Of a stretch of 64,000 nt of DNA, positions 8,355-17,191 are shown piece after piece; the first letter of the stretch is position 1; the number at the start of each line of letters is the position of its first letter. Where the stretch lies: the NCBI RefSeq assembly GCF_000455345.1, contig NZ_HG315690.1:2307360-2371359 (forward strand), in the 5' to 3' direction. Origin of the DNA: Halopiger goleimassiliensis. GTDB lineage: Archaea > Halobacteriota > Halobacteria > Halobacteriales > Natrialbaceae. The notes under the pieces were generated by a model, which was given only the letters and a program-made list of their open reading frames with translations, had not been told where the DNA came from and did no database searches. A program made the translations under genes and the position numbers.

Positions 8355-9908
8355 TCAGTCGGCCCGCAGCCCCTCGAAGTAGATCGCTTGCCGTTCGTCG
8401 GCCGCCGGCGACGTGAGAAGCGACGCGCCGACGGTGACGACCAGGCCGAGCAACATGCCGACGATGCCGGCCGTCCACCCGGCGTAGGTCGGCCGGAAGA
8501 CCGTCGTGAGGACGGCGATCAGCGAGGGGGTGACCGCGCCGACCACCGGCAGCGTCGCCAGCGCCTCGAGAGCGGCGACGATGGTGCCGCGGAACAACGT
8601 CGTGAGGTAGAACGCCTGGCTCACGACGATGCCGGCGGTCATGCCCGCTCTGGTCGTGCGACGCCAGTAGAGCGCGAGCAACACCGGGAGCGCGAGCTGG
8701 GCGAAGCCGCTGAAGGCCGCGTCGCCGAGTTCGAACAGCGTCGCGGGATTGAAGAGAGTCGCGACGAACGCGGCCGTCGCGAACAGCACGACGACGAGGC
8801 GGGCGATCAGGTCCTCGGCCCGTTCCGAGAGTCCGCGGTCGACGAACGGCCGGTAGAGGTCCCGCGTGAAGTACGACGAGCCCGACAGCAGCATCGAGTC
8901 CGAGGAGGACATCATCGCGGCCATCGCGCCGGCGACGACGACCGCGGCGAACCAGGCGGGCGTGAACTCGCCGAGCATCGCCGGGAGGACGTTGCCGCCC
9001 TCGGGGAAGGTCACGCCGAGCCCTCGAGCCCACGCGCCCAGCATGAACGAGGGGACGAACAGCAACACACAGAGGATCGGCCACAGCGCGAACGAGCGCT
9101 TGAGTACCGTCCGCGACCCGGCCGCGAAGAAGCGCTGGTTCACCTGCGGGAACATCGCCACGCCGAACCCGATCGTGATCGCGGTCGAGAGCATCCACTG
9201 GGGCGTGTAGAGGCCGCCGCCCAGCGAGAGGTGGCCCGCGGCTTCGGCCTCGAGCGCCGCGGTCGCCGCGGACGGCCCGCCGACGACGGCGAGCACCCAC
9301 ACCAGCGCGACCCAGGTGGTGACGAGCATGAACGCGCCCTGGAGGGTGTCGGTCCAGGCGATGCCGCGCATCCCGGCGACGACGACGTAGAGGATCATGA
9401 ACGCGGTGATGAGTCCGGCACCGGCGGCGTAGGGGACTGCGCCGTCGGTCAGCGCCGACAGCGCCGTCCCCGCACCGGCCTGCTGGAGCATGACGTAGGG
9501 GAAGAGCCAGAGCAGGCTGACGCCGGCGATGAGGGCACGGAGGCGCGTCGATCCGAACCGGTCGCCGAGCATCTCGCCGAGGGTCACGTAGTCGCGTTGC
9601 TGGCCGAGCAGCCACTGCTTGTAGCCGATCAGGTACCAGAGGATCGCGAAGATGATCCCGTCCATCAGCCCCATCACGAGCACCCACGCGGGGCCTTCCT
9701 CGTAGGCGACGTCGGGGCCGGCGAAGAAGGTAAACGCCGACAGCAGGGTCGCGAACGTCGTGAACAACAACACGACCGTCCCCAGCGTTCGGCTGGCCAG
9801 GTAGAAGTCCTCCGCGGTCCGCTCGGCGACGCGGTAGGCGACCGCGCCGACCAGCAGCGCCAGCACGAGGTAGCCGACGATGATCCCCAGTTGCAGCGCC
9901 AGACTCAC
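8355..9908 (-). CDS. sodium:solute symporter family (SSS) transporter
   Basis: This 517-residue protein has about 13 transmembrane helices. The N-terminus GIIVGYLVLALLVGAVAYRV is followed by the SSS signature region (DFYLASRTLG, then TLLSAFTFFAGPDVAYEEG), and MSSSDSMLLSGSSYFTRDLY lies in the region of the conserved sodium-site helix. It should import a small organic anion or amino acid with sodium across the cell membrane. It starts with GTG, overlapping the stop of the DUF3311 gene by four bases, and this pairing of a short DUF3311 subunit with an SSS transporter is common. The substrate cannot be inferred. Confidence 0.9.
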   Translation of the reverse strand: MSLALQLGIIVGYLVLALLVGAVAYRVAERTAEDFYLASRTLGTVVLLFTTFATLLSAFTFFAGPDVAYEEGPAWVLVMGLMDGIIFAILWYLIGYKQWLLGQQRDYVTLGEMLGDRFGSTRLRALIAGVSLLWLFPYVMLQQAGAGTALSALTDGAVPYAAGAGLITAFMILYVVVAGMRGIAWTDTLQGAFMLVTTWVALVWVLAVVGGPSAATAALEAEAAGHLSLGGGLYTPQWMLSTAITIGFGVAMFPQVNQRFFAAGSRTVLKRSFALWPILCVLLFVPSFMLGAWARGLGVTFPEGGNVLPAMLGEFTPAWFAAVVVAGAMAAMMSSSDSMLLSGSSYFTRDLYRPFVDRGLSERAEDLIARLVVVLFATAAFVATLFNPATLFELGDAAFSGFAQLALPVLLALYWRRTTRAGMTAGIVVSQAFYLTTLFRGTIVAALEALATLPVVGAVTPSLIAVLTTVFRPTYAGWTAGIVGMLLGLVVTVGASLLTSPAADERQAIYFEGLRAD

Positions 9909-10150
9909 GGACGGTCACCTCCGGACTCGCTTGCGGACGCCGTGGCGTCCGGTTCGATTCCCACTCCCCACGCCCGACGGGCGAACAGCCAGAAGACGGC
10001 CGAAGCGAGGACCATCCAGCCGACGTGCCACCAGAGCCACAGCGGCAGTCCGGCGACGATCGTGGCGTCCCCCCACAGGAACCAGGGGATCGCGAACGCA
10101 CAGAGGACGAGCGCGACCGCCAGCCACCCCCACTGCTCGATCCGTTTCAT
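9905..10150 (-). CDS. DUF3311 small membrane protein, partner of the symporter
   Basis: This 81-residue protein has two transmembrane helices (WGWLAVALVLCAFAIPWFLW and LWLWWHVGWMVLASAVFWLF), the pattern of DUF3311, which is regularly encoded just before SSS symporters. The longer open frame upstream is not used: TAATATTT at 10176-10183 lies 30 bases before the ATG at 10148-10150. Its stop overlaps the symporter start (GTGA), so the two are translationally coupled. It probably assists assembly or function of the transporter. Confidence 0.85.
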   Translation of the reverse strand: MKRIEQWGWLAVALVLCAFAIPWFLWGDATIVAGLPLWLWWHVGWMVLASAVFWLFARRAWGVGIEPDATASASESGGDRP

Positions 10151-10325
10151 AGCCGGTGGTCGTGGTCGAATTGGGTAATATTTTTCCTTCGACAGTCGCG
10201 TTCGAAGACGAAGATTCATCGATCGGTACCGCCACGCCGCCGGTCGATTTGTCGTAGCTAAAACCGCTCTTTCACGTAGGAAAAGGCGTATATGCCCCGC
10301 CCGGCGAATGAAAGCAAGCGACGAT

Positions 10326-11159
10326 ATGGCTCGTTTGTTCCCGCTCCGATCCGAGACGCCCTCCAAGGACGGGGTCCCTCGCGTCGTCGACCTCGAGGGC
10401 GAAGACGCCGACGCCGTCTTCAGCGCGCTCTCCTCGACCACTGCACGGGAGATCTACACGCGACTCGACGAGGAACCCGGCACCCCCAGCGACGTCGCGG
10501 ACGCGATCGACTCCTCAATTCAGAACGTCCGCTACCACCTCGAGAACCTCGAAGACGCGGGCCTCGTCGAGGTCGTCGACACGTGGTACTCCTCGCGTGG
10601 CAACGAGATGAGCGTCTACGCGACGACCGACAGCGCCCTCATCGTCACCAGCGACGAGTCGACCGGCTCCCAGCTCAAGGAGGCCATCTCGCGGCTGATC
10701 GGCGGGATCGGAGCGCTGGCCGGGGGTAGCCTCCTGGTGCAGTACGGCCTCACCCGCTGGTTCGGCGGTCCCACGACGGGTGCGGACGGCGCGGCCCAGG
10801 GTGGCAGCGAACCCGAATACTTCCACTCGGACGACGACGCTGGCGACGGCGGGGCGGACGCAGGCAACGGCGAATCCGACGCGGACGCCGAGAGTGGTGA
10901 CGACGTCGGTAGCTTGGAGATCGAGGAGGACGCGGCCGACGCTGGCGACGTAACGCCGGATGGCGGCGACACGCTCGTAGGTGATGAGGTCCCCGTCGAC
11001 GCTGACCCGACCGCAGCCCCGGGCGACGCCGACGGCGTCCTCGAGGGGGCCGACGCGGTCTTCTCGACGATCCCGCCGGGCCTGCTGTTCTTCCTCGGCG
11101 GGCTGGTGGTGTTGCTCGTGGTCACGGCCTACTGGTACTGGTACCGGCCGAACTACTGA
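10326..11159 (+). CDS. ArsR-like winged-helix protein with C-terminal membrane anchor
   Basis: This 277-residue protein begins MARLFPLRSETPSKDG. Residues 25-100 form a winged HTH (TAREIYTRLDEEPGTPSDVADAI, then VRYHLENLEDAGLVEVVDTWYS). A hydrophobic segment follows near 135-150, then a long acidic disordered linker, then a final transmembrane helix (GLLFFLGGLVVLLVVTAYWYWY). It looks like a membrane-tethered DNA-binding regulator, a design frequent in haloarchaea. An ATG at 10308 is possible, but GTATATG at 10289-10295 places transcription start after it, so I chose 10326. Confidence 0.8.
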   Translation: MARLFPLRSETPSKDGVPRVVDLEGEDADAVFSALSSTTAREIYTRLDEEPGTPSDVADAIDSSIQNVRYHLENLEDAGLVEVVDTWYSSRGNEMSVYATTDSALIVTSDESTGSQLKEAISRLIGGIGALAGGSLLVQYGLTRWFGGPTTGADGAAQGGSEPEYFHSDDDAGDGGADAGNGESDADAESGDDVGSLEIEEDAADAGDVTPDGGDTLVGDEVPVDADPTAAPGDADGVLEGADAVFSTIPPGLLFFLGGLVVLLVVTAYWYWYRPNY

Positions 11160-11346
11160 TCGAAGCCGACCGAACCGCTCGTCGGCGTCACCACTGGCGA
11201 TCGGGGAGAGAGATCGCTCGAGACCACCGACGCGGCGGGATCGACGGGACAACAGCTATTTGCCTCTCACGATCCTAGGTTTCCGCAAATCGGTTGCCGT
11301 ACGCGATATCCGGCCACCGCTTCCCCCTCCGGGGAACGGATCTCAC

Positions 11347-12759
11347 ATGGAAGACACCTCGAAATACCTCATCCACGCGGACGTTACGGCTGACGGGGTC
11401 GTCGAGCGCAGCGACGTCGTCGGCGCGATCTTCGGCCAGACCGAAGGCCTGCTCGGCGACGAGCTCGATCTCCGCGATCTCCGCCAGTCACAGAAAGTCG
11501 GACGCATCGACGTCGAGATAGCCAGCACTGCCGGCCAGTCACACGGCACGGTGACGATCGCGACCAGCCTGGACAAGGTCGAGACTGCGACGCTGGCCGC
11601 CTCGCTCGAGACGATCACCCGGGTGGGTCCCTGCCGGGCCGACCTCCAGGTCACCGAGATCGAGGACGTCCGGGCGGCAAAGCGCAAGGAGGTCGTCGAG
11701 CGCGCGAAGGAACTGCTCGAGACGGGCTTCGACGACAGCGTGATGACCTCCGAGGAGATCCTCGCGGAGGTCCGCGAACACGTCCGCGTCGAGGACATCA
11801 CCGAGTACGAGGGACTGCCGGCCGGCCCCCGGGTGACCGACAGCGACGCCATCATCGTCGTCGAGGGACGGGCCGACGTGCTCACCCTGCTCAAGTACGG
11901 CATCAAGAACGGGATCGCGGTCGAGGGGACGAACGTCCCCGACGCGGTGGCCGAACTCACGCGCCACCGCACCGTCACGGCCTTCCTCGACGGCGACCGC
12001 GGGGGTGACCTCATCCTCGAGGAACTCGCCCAGGTCGGCGACGTCGACTACGTCGCCTTCGCCCCCTCCGGCGAATCCGTCGAGGAACTCGACCACCACG
12101 AACTGTTCGCGGCGCTGCGCAACAAGGTTCCCTACGACTCCGTCTCCGGCCTGAACGAACCCCGGGAAGCCGTCGCCGCGACCGACGGCAGTTCGACGCC
12201 CGCGCCCGCACCGACCCGCAGCGAACCGCGCTCGCCCTCGATCGACGCACCCGAGACCACGCCGCGAGAGGACGACGTGACCGCGACCGATCCCGCGAAC
12301 GAGGGGCAGCGGGAACTGGGCACACCGACTGACCTCGAGACGCCCGACCAGCCACAGGTCGACGAGCCGGGATCCGAGGCGACCGCCGCTACCGACGTTG
12401 CGGACTCCGCCGAATCGACCGCAGAACCGGCAGAGCCGGGCACACCCGAGACCGTTTACGGACACGCGAACGAGGTCATCCGCGAGGGAACCGACCGCGT
12501 TCGGTTTCTCGACGCCGACGGCGAGACGATCGAGGAGACCGACGCCAGCGACGCCGACGACGCGCTCGAGTCGCTCGAGGAGGTCCCGACGACGGTCGTC
12601 CTCGACGCTATTTTGAGCCAGCGCCTGCTCGATCTGGCCGCGGACCGGGGGGTCGACCGGATCGTCGCCCGCTCGCTGGGCCAGTTCACGAAGCGTCCGA
12701 CCGACGTCAGCGTCCACGCGATCACCGACGTCGCCGAGGAGCCGCCAGCGACGGAGTGA
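11347..12759 (+). CDS. dnaG: archaeal DnaG-type primase
   Basis: This 470-residue protein opens MEDTSKYLIHADVTADGVVE, the conserved archaeal DnaG start. A TOPRIM domain spans about 165-260, with Glu173 in AIIVVEGRADV and the DGDRGGD motif near 215. A linker rich in T, P, E and D (about 270-375) precedes a conserved C-terminal segment (ATVVLDAILSQRLLDLAADRGVDRIVARSLGQF-like). Archaeal DnaG makes short RNAs in vitro and associates with the exosome. Its exact role in replication versus RNA decay is unsettled. No operon partner is evident. Confidence 0.93.
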   Translation: MEDTSKYLIHADVTADGVVERSDVVGAIFGQTEGLLGDELDLRDLRQSQKVGRIDVEIASTAGQSHGTVTIATSLDKVETATLAASLETITRVGPCRADLQVTEIEDVRAAKRKEVVERAKELLETGFDDSVMTSEEILAEVREHVRVEDITEYEGLPAGPRVTDSDAIIVVEGRADVLTLLKYGIKNGIAVEGTNVPDAVAELTRHRTVTAFLDGDRGGDLILEELAQVGDVDYVAFAPSGESVEELDHHELFAALRNKVPYDSVSGLNEPREAVAATDGSSTPAPAPTRSEPRSPSIDAPETTPREDDVTATDPANEGQRELGTPTDLETPDQPQVDEPGSEATAATDVADSAESTAEPAEPGTPETVYGHANEVIREGTDRVRFLDADGETIEETDASDADDALESLEEVPTTVVLDAILSQRLLDLAADRGVDRIVARSLGQFTKRPTDVSVHAITDVAEEPPATE

Positions 12760-12830
12760 CGAACGAAATTCCCACGCGGTGGTAGTCGACCGGAGCGTTC
12801 ATAGCCGGGTAGTGCCGAGTGTCGCTCGAG

Positions 12831-13031
12831 ATGAGTCCCTCACCGATAGTCGCGCTCGTGCTGGTGGGCGTCTGGGCGGTCGTGATGATCGCGGTGACGA
12901 ACGCCGCAGGTGCGGCCCAGCGACGCGACGCGGACGCCGTTACCGATCCGGGCCGAACCGACGCGGACGACCGCCGATCCGGGGATCGAACGCCGACCGC
13001 GGAGCGGTACCCCGCGGTTTCCGACGACTGA
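12831..13031 (+). CDS. small single-span membrane protein
   Basis: This 66-residue protein has one N-terminal transmembrane helix (IVALVLVGVWAVVMIAVTNA) followed by a charged, disordered tail rich in D, R and T. The ATG at 12831 is preferred over an upstream GTG because TTCATAGCC lies about 23-28 bases upstream. The function is unknown. It sits alone between dnaG and the convergent DUF92 gene. Confidence 0.65.
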   Translation: MSPSPIVALVLVGVWAVVMIAVTNAAGAAQRRDADAVTDPGRTDADDRRSGDRTPTAERYPAVSDD

Positions 13032-13124
13032 TCCTTCGCTCACGTACTTGCGGTTCACGAGCCCACGATTCGCCTACTCCCGGCTTCCTCGCTCACGGCT
13101 CACTCGCTACGATCGCCCCTCGCA

Positions 13125-14456
13125 CTACCCGAGAACGGCGAACGAGAGCACGAGCAACGCACAGATCAGCGCGCCCGAGAGCGTCGCGAGGAAGTTCACG
13201 CCCTGATTGCCCAGGACGGAGCCCTCGAGGGTCGCGCCCAGCAGGCTGTCGACGGTCATCCCGACGAAGCCGGCGGCGACGATGATCGCCGCGCCGACCG
13301 CTTCGACTTCCGGGAACAGAGCGAAGGAGATGGTGGCGACGATCGCCGCGCCGACGATCCCCGCAATTTCGCCCTGCCAGGTGATCCCCCCGTCGGTGCC
13401 CGGCTCGACCGGTTCGAACGTCGTGATGAGCCGGGGGGTCTCGAAGACGCTGCCGATCTCGCTCGAGAGGGTGTCGCTCATCGCCGTCGCGATAGAGCCC
13501 GTGAACGCGAACAGAAAGAGCATGGGGGGGAGATCGACCGGCAGCAGCGAGGTCGAACTGGCCGCGTACCCGAGGACGGCCACGAGCGCGACGGCGGCGT
13601 TCCCGAGGACGTTGCCGGTGCCGCGAGCGCCGTTGTTGTCCTCGGCCACGCCGAGTTCCGCCTTCCGCTCGTAGCGGAACTTCGTCGAGAGGCCGCCGAT
13701 CGCGAAGAAGGCGATGAGGACGGCGAACCAGCCGTAGCCACCGAGGACGATCGTCACCAGGCCGAGCAGAACGCCGGTCAGCATGCCGGCGATCGAGGCC
13801 GTCTCGAGCGCGTAGGAGACGACCCCGAGCGCGATAGTGACGGCGAGCGCGACCGCGATTTCGACGGTGCCGATCGCCGGCTCGAGTTCGGCCAGCAGCC
13901 ACAGCAGGAAGCCGACCGAGAGCATCACGATCGGATCGTCGTACAGCAGGAGGACGTCACGGAGCAACGCGGCCAGTAGGGCTCCGCTGGCTGCGAGAAA
14001 GACCACGCCCGGGAGGACGGTCTCGAACGAGGGGCTCGCTGTTCCCAGCACGACGAGCTGTCCGGCGACGGCGGCGACCGTCGCGACCAGACAGAAGACC
14101 GCCACGACGGCGGCGTCGTGATCCGTCCACAGCCGGGCGGCCTGCTCGCCGAGGTTGCCGTAGCCGACGAGCAGTACGGTCCCGACGAAGACGGCGATCG
14201 ACATCGACGTCCCCACGGCGATGAGTCCGAGCGCGATGCCGGCGAGGACGAACGTAATCACTCCGTAGAGGCGTTCGTCCTCGTAGTCGCCGGGATAGGC
14301 CAGCAGCTCGAACAGGGGGCCGTCGCGCACGACGAACGCGCCGACCAGAACGACCGCGGCCAGCGCCGCTCCCGCCATCGGTCCGAACACCGGAACGACG
14401 AGCGAGAGCGTCGAAAGGACGGCGAAGACGGCAGCTCGCCGAACTGGGGGTGTCAC
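13125..14456 (-). CDS. DUF92 family integral membrane protein, candidate prenyl-phosphate kinase
   Basis: This 443-residue protein has about a dozen transmembrane helices. Its C-terminal half carries the DUF92 signature (KFRYERKAELGVAEDNNGARG, GNVLGNAAVALV, TGSIATAMSDTLSSEIGS). Plant and cyanobacterial DUF92 members (VTE6) phosphorylate phytyl phosphate. Here the gene neighbours two cis-prenyltransferase-like genes, so a role in polyprenyl or geranylgeranyl phosphate metabolism is a reasonable inference. It starts with GTG. The 93 bases between this gene and 13031 hold a GC-rich tract resembling pieces of the dispersed hairpin repeats. Confidence 0.85.
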   Translation of the reverse strand: MTPPVRRAAVFAVLSTLSLVVPVFGPMAGAALAAVVLVGAFVVRDGPLFELLAYPGDYEDERLYGVITFVLAGIALGLIAVGTSMSIAVFVGTVLLVGYGNLGEQAARLWTDHDAAVVAVFCLVATVAAVAGQLVVLGTASPSFETVLPGVVFLAASGALLAALLRDVLLLYDDPIVMLSVGFLLWLLAELEPAIGTVEIAVALAVTIALGVVSYALETASIAGMLTGVLLGLVTIVLGGYGWFAVLIAFFAIGGLSTKFRYERKAELGVAEDNNGARGTGNVLGNAAVALVAVLGYAASSTSLLPVDLPPMLFLFAFTGSIATAMSDTLSSEIGSVFETPRLITTFEPVEPGTDGGITWQGEIAGIVGAAIVATISFALFPEVEAVGAAIIVAAGFVGMTVDSLLGATLEGSVLGNQGVNFLATLSGALICALLVLSFAVLG

Positions 14457-14645
14457 GATACGGGGTTCTTTCTGTGGCGGTCACTTGAAGGTTCCCGAAC
14501 TCCGATCGGGGTCGATACCAGCCCCTGCAGCGTCTGAGCCGTGGCATTCGTCTCGGAAACCGGGGCCGATCCGAGGGCCATCGTCTCGAGACGACCGGCT
14601 GTCCTCCGGGAGTCTCGACTCGAGTCGCAAAGACCCGAAACCGGT

Positions 14646-15278
14646 ATGGGAACCGACGTGATAGCCGACCACGTGGGAGTCTACGAACGGTATCTCGCCC
14701 ATCGGATCCGCCGCCACGACGGGCAGCCGCCCGAACACGTCGCCCTCGTCATCACCGAGCGCGACCTCTTGGAGCGTGGGGCGTACGAGACGCTAACGGA
14801 GTTCTTCGAGTGGACTTTCGAGTACGCCTCGCAACTCTCGGTCTACGTGAGCGTCCTCGACACCGGCGCGGTCCCCGCGTTACGCCGCGAACTCGAGGCG
14901 ATCGACGCCCCGCGGGAGGTGGCCGTTCGCGGCCCCGGCGATCGAGCACGGGCGGACGCGCCGATCCGGATCGCCGTCGGCCTCGGCGGGAAACACGAGT
15001 TCACGAGCGCCGTGCAGACGGTCGCCGAGCGCGTCGACGGCGGCGAACTCGCGCCCGAGGAGATCGAGGACGAACACGTCGAACGCCATCTCGTCTTTCC
15101 CGAGGAGCCCGACCTGGTGATCAAGACCGGCGCGGAGCGGCTCTCGGATTTCATGATCTGGCAGTCCGTCTACTCCGAACTCTACTTCACCGACGTCAAC
15201 TGGCGGGACTTCCGGAAACGCGACTTCCTCCGGGCAGTCCGGGAGTACTGCAACCGGTCCCGGCGGTTCGGTCGCTGA
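14646..15278 (+). CDS. cis-prenyltransferase-like protein lacking the catalytic DGN motif
   Basis: This 210-residue protein clearly belongs to the undecaprenyl diphosphate synthase family. The C-terminal region PDLVIKTGAERLSDFMIWQ, followed by YSELYFTDVNWRDF, is close to the classical signature. The N-terminal region has lost the catalytic motif: where active enzymes read HVAxIMDGNxRWA, this reads HVALVITERDLLERGA, and the YxFSxENW segment is VYVSVLDTG. It resembles the non-catalytic subunit of heteromeric cis-prenyltransferases (NgBR/Nus1 type). The ATG at 14646 matches the protein start. The active-type paralogue lies convergent, 47 bases away. Confidence 0.85.
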   Translation: MGTDVIADHVGVYERYLAHRIRRHDGQPPEHVALVITERDLLERGAYETLTEFFEWTFEYASQLSVYVSVLDTGAVPALRRELEAIDAPREVAVRGPGDRARADAPIRIAVGLGGKHEFTSAVQTVAERVDGGELAPEEIEDEHVERHLVFPEEPDLVIKTGAERLSDFMIWQSVYSELYFTDVNWRDFRKRDFLRAVREYCNRSRRFGR

Positions 15279-15325
15279 TCGGCGTCGGGACCGTCGAAGA
15301 ACGGCCTCCGCCTCGAGCGGATCAC

Positions 15326-16267
15326 TCAGTCGGCGACCGTTTCCGCCCCGTCCAGTTCCTCGCCGACCCGCAGGTCCTCGTCGACCGGCCGTTCGCCGGT
15401 CGGCAGCGAGTCCCGAAACCGGGCGACGATCGACCGGGCCTCGGGGAGATCCGTATCGCCGAGTGCGCCCAGCAGCGCCATCGCACGGCGAGCGCGGGTC
15501 CGCCGCCAGGACTCCGCGCGGTGTTCGTACGTGCGGATCCCCCGCAGGAAGTCGGTCTTCGAGAACTCCGGCCAGTAGGGCGTACAGAAGAAGACCGCGG
15601 CCTCGTTGCCGTTGGCGTGCCACGGCAGGAAGTTCGAGGTCCGTTCCTCGCCGGCGGGTCGGATGATCAGGTCGACGTCGCGGACCGGCTGGTCGTACAA
15701 CCGCTGTTCGATCGTTTCGACGTCGATATCGCCGGGATCGAGATCGCCGTCGTCGACCTCGCTGGCGACGTCGCGAGCGGCCTCGAGCAGTCGCGAGCGG
15801 CCGCCGTACGCGAGTGCGATGTTCAGGACGAACCGGTCGTACTCCTCGGTTCGGCGTTCGGCGTAGTCGACGGCCTCCTGGACGCGTTCGGGGAGCATGT
15901 CGATCTCGCCGATCGCGCGGATGCCGACCTCGTTCTCGTGAACCCGTTCGGCGTCGGCGAACTCCCGGAGTTTCTCGCAGATGAGGTCGAACAACGCCTC
16001 CTTCTGTTCGGGCGGTCGGTCGAAGTTCTCCGTCGAGAACGTATACAGCGTCAGTTCCTCGACGCCGACCTCCTGGCACCACTCGAGGACGCGTTCGGTC
16101 GTCTCGGCTCCCGCGCGATGGCCCTCGTGGGCGTCGCCGCCGCGTCGACGCGCGTAGCGTCGGTTGCCGTCCTGAATCACTGCGACGTGGGTCGGCGCGC
16201 CGGAGATCTCTCTGGTGAGCACCCGTTCGTACACCGCGTCGACGCGCTGCCGGAGCCACCGTTTCAT
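15326..16267 (-). CDS. uppS: polyprenyl diphosphate synthase (cis-prenyltransferase, UppS family)
   Basis: This 313-residue protein carries the catalytic Asp in HVAVIQDGNRRYARRRGG, the LTLYTFSTENFDRP motif, LNIALAYGGR, and DLIIRPAGEERTSNFLPW. It condenses isopentenyl diphosphate in cis to make the long lipid carrier (dolichyl type in archaea) for protein N-glycosylation. The stretch that normally reads ELYFTDVLWPDF is diverged here (EAAVFFCTPYWPEF), whereas the neighbouring paralogue keeps ELYFTD but lacks DGN. A C-terminal extension of about 40 residues is acidic and probably disordered. An ATAAG-type box lies about 28-35 bases before the ATG. Confidence 0.92.
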   Translation of the reverse strand: MKRWLRQRVDAVYERVLTREISGAPTHVAVIQDGNRRYARRRGGDAHEGHRAGAETTERVLEWCQEVGVEELTLYTFSTENFDRPPEQKEALFDLICEKLREFADAERVHENEVGIRAIGEIDMLPERVQEAVDYAERRTEEYDRFVLNIALAYGGRSRLLEAARDVASEVDDGDLDPGDIDVETIEQRLYDQPVRDVDLIIRPAGEERTSNFLPWHANGNEAAVFFCTPYWPEFSKTDFLRGIRTYEHRAESWRRTRARRAMALLGALGDTDLPEARSIVARFRDSLPTGERPVDEDLRVGEELDGAETVAD

Positions 16268-16445
16268 CGGTCGAATCGACGACAGCGACGCCTATGTGTC
16301 TTATGTGTGACTCTCGCCCACTGATACGAGTCACCATGCCAACAAGAGCTGGGATCAGCGAGATCAGTAGGGAACCCGTCGAACGACGGGTCGGCTCGCC
16401 GACGGAATCGTGAGTCCTATGCGTTCGGACCGTCTCCGGTCGGGC

Positions 16446-16850
16446 ATGACCGACGCGATCGACCAGGACCTCTACCAGCGGACGAAGGCGTTGCTCGAGC
16501 CCGGCGAGATCGAACTCAACGGGGCGATCATCCGCACCGAGTACGGCAACGACGAGGACGTCCAGATGATGCAGGCGACGATCGACATCGGCGACATCAT
16601 CGCGGAACACGCCGGTTACGATCCCGCCGACTGTTACGTCTACTCGGGCAACGACGACCCGGAGTTCTCCTCGAACCAGCACCAGGGGCTGACCCTCGAG
16701 GACGACGAGTTCGTCTGGGAGTGCCAGCAACTGCTGCGAGAGGGCACCTTCGACATCGTCATCTACTACGAGGCCAGCGCCGACCACGAGGCGATCCTCG
16801 AGGAGATCAGCGACCTGGGCTACGAGGTCACCGGCGTCGAAGGTTCGTAA
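16446..16850 (+). CDS. DUF5778-type conserved haloarchaeal protein
   Basis: This 134-residue acidic, soluble protein begins MTDAIDQDLYQRTKALLEPG and ends DHEAILEEISDLGYEVTGVEGS. The sequence matches my memory of the haloarchaeal DUF5778 family. No catalytic motif is evident. The C-terminal beta-alpha-beta part (FDIVIYYEAS, then HEAILEEISDLGYEVTGV) resembles ferredoxin-like folds. CCTATGC about 28 bases before the ATG at 16446 supports this start over an upstream GTG. Confidence 0.75.
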   Translation: MTDAIDQDLYQRTKALLEPGEIELNGAIIRTEYGNDEDVQMMQATIDIGDIIAEHAGYDPADCYVYSGNDDPEFSSNQHQGLTLEDDEFVWECQQLLREGTFDIVIYYEASADHEAILEEISDLGYEVTGVEGS

Positions 16851-17191
16851 TCGCGGGCACGGTTTCGGTTCCACGTGGGCGTTCGTCCCGACTCGAGGCG
16901 TTCCAGACGCGTGGGAGGAGCCGAGTCCCTTATGTGCCAGTCACGACGATCCACCCGTATGAACGGGGTCGTCGGTCGGGACAGCCGCGAGACGCCGGTC
17001 CCTGTCGTCCTGCACGGGAGACCAGCGCCGCCGGGCCACTCGCCGCGAGTGGCCGGCCGCATCCGTCGCGACCGACTACCGGAACGGGCGCGAAACGACG
17101 CAAAAATTGTGCCACACCGGCATTCGTTTTGGCGATCGGGAGAACGAACAGACGAACGTCTCGAGGAAACGACCACGAACGGACAGCTTCG
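16851..17191. other. intergenic region, no gene seen
   Basis: This 341-base stretch holds the end of the DUF5778 transcript and the promoter region of the siroheme synthase gene (an A-rich CAAAAATTG tract near 17101-17109). A plus-strand frame from 16959 and its reverse shadows lack haloarchaeal third-position bias. I see no RNA gene or repeat. Confidence 0.5.

Noticed and set aside
8038-8382. 114-codon plus-strand frame in the hairpin block
   Set aside because: The product is composed of palindrome-derived residues and overlaps the end of the symporter gene antisense.
7740-10178. Long plus-strand open frame (812 codons) across the symporter region
   Set aside because: It runs antisense to the well-supported SSS and DUF3311 genes, is rich in R, H, E and G as expected for a shadow frame in high-GC DNA, and has no recognisable domain.
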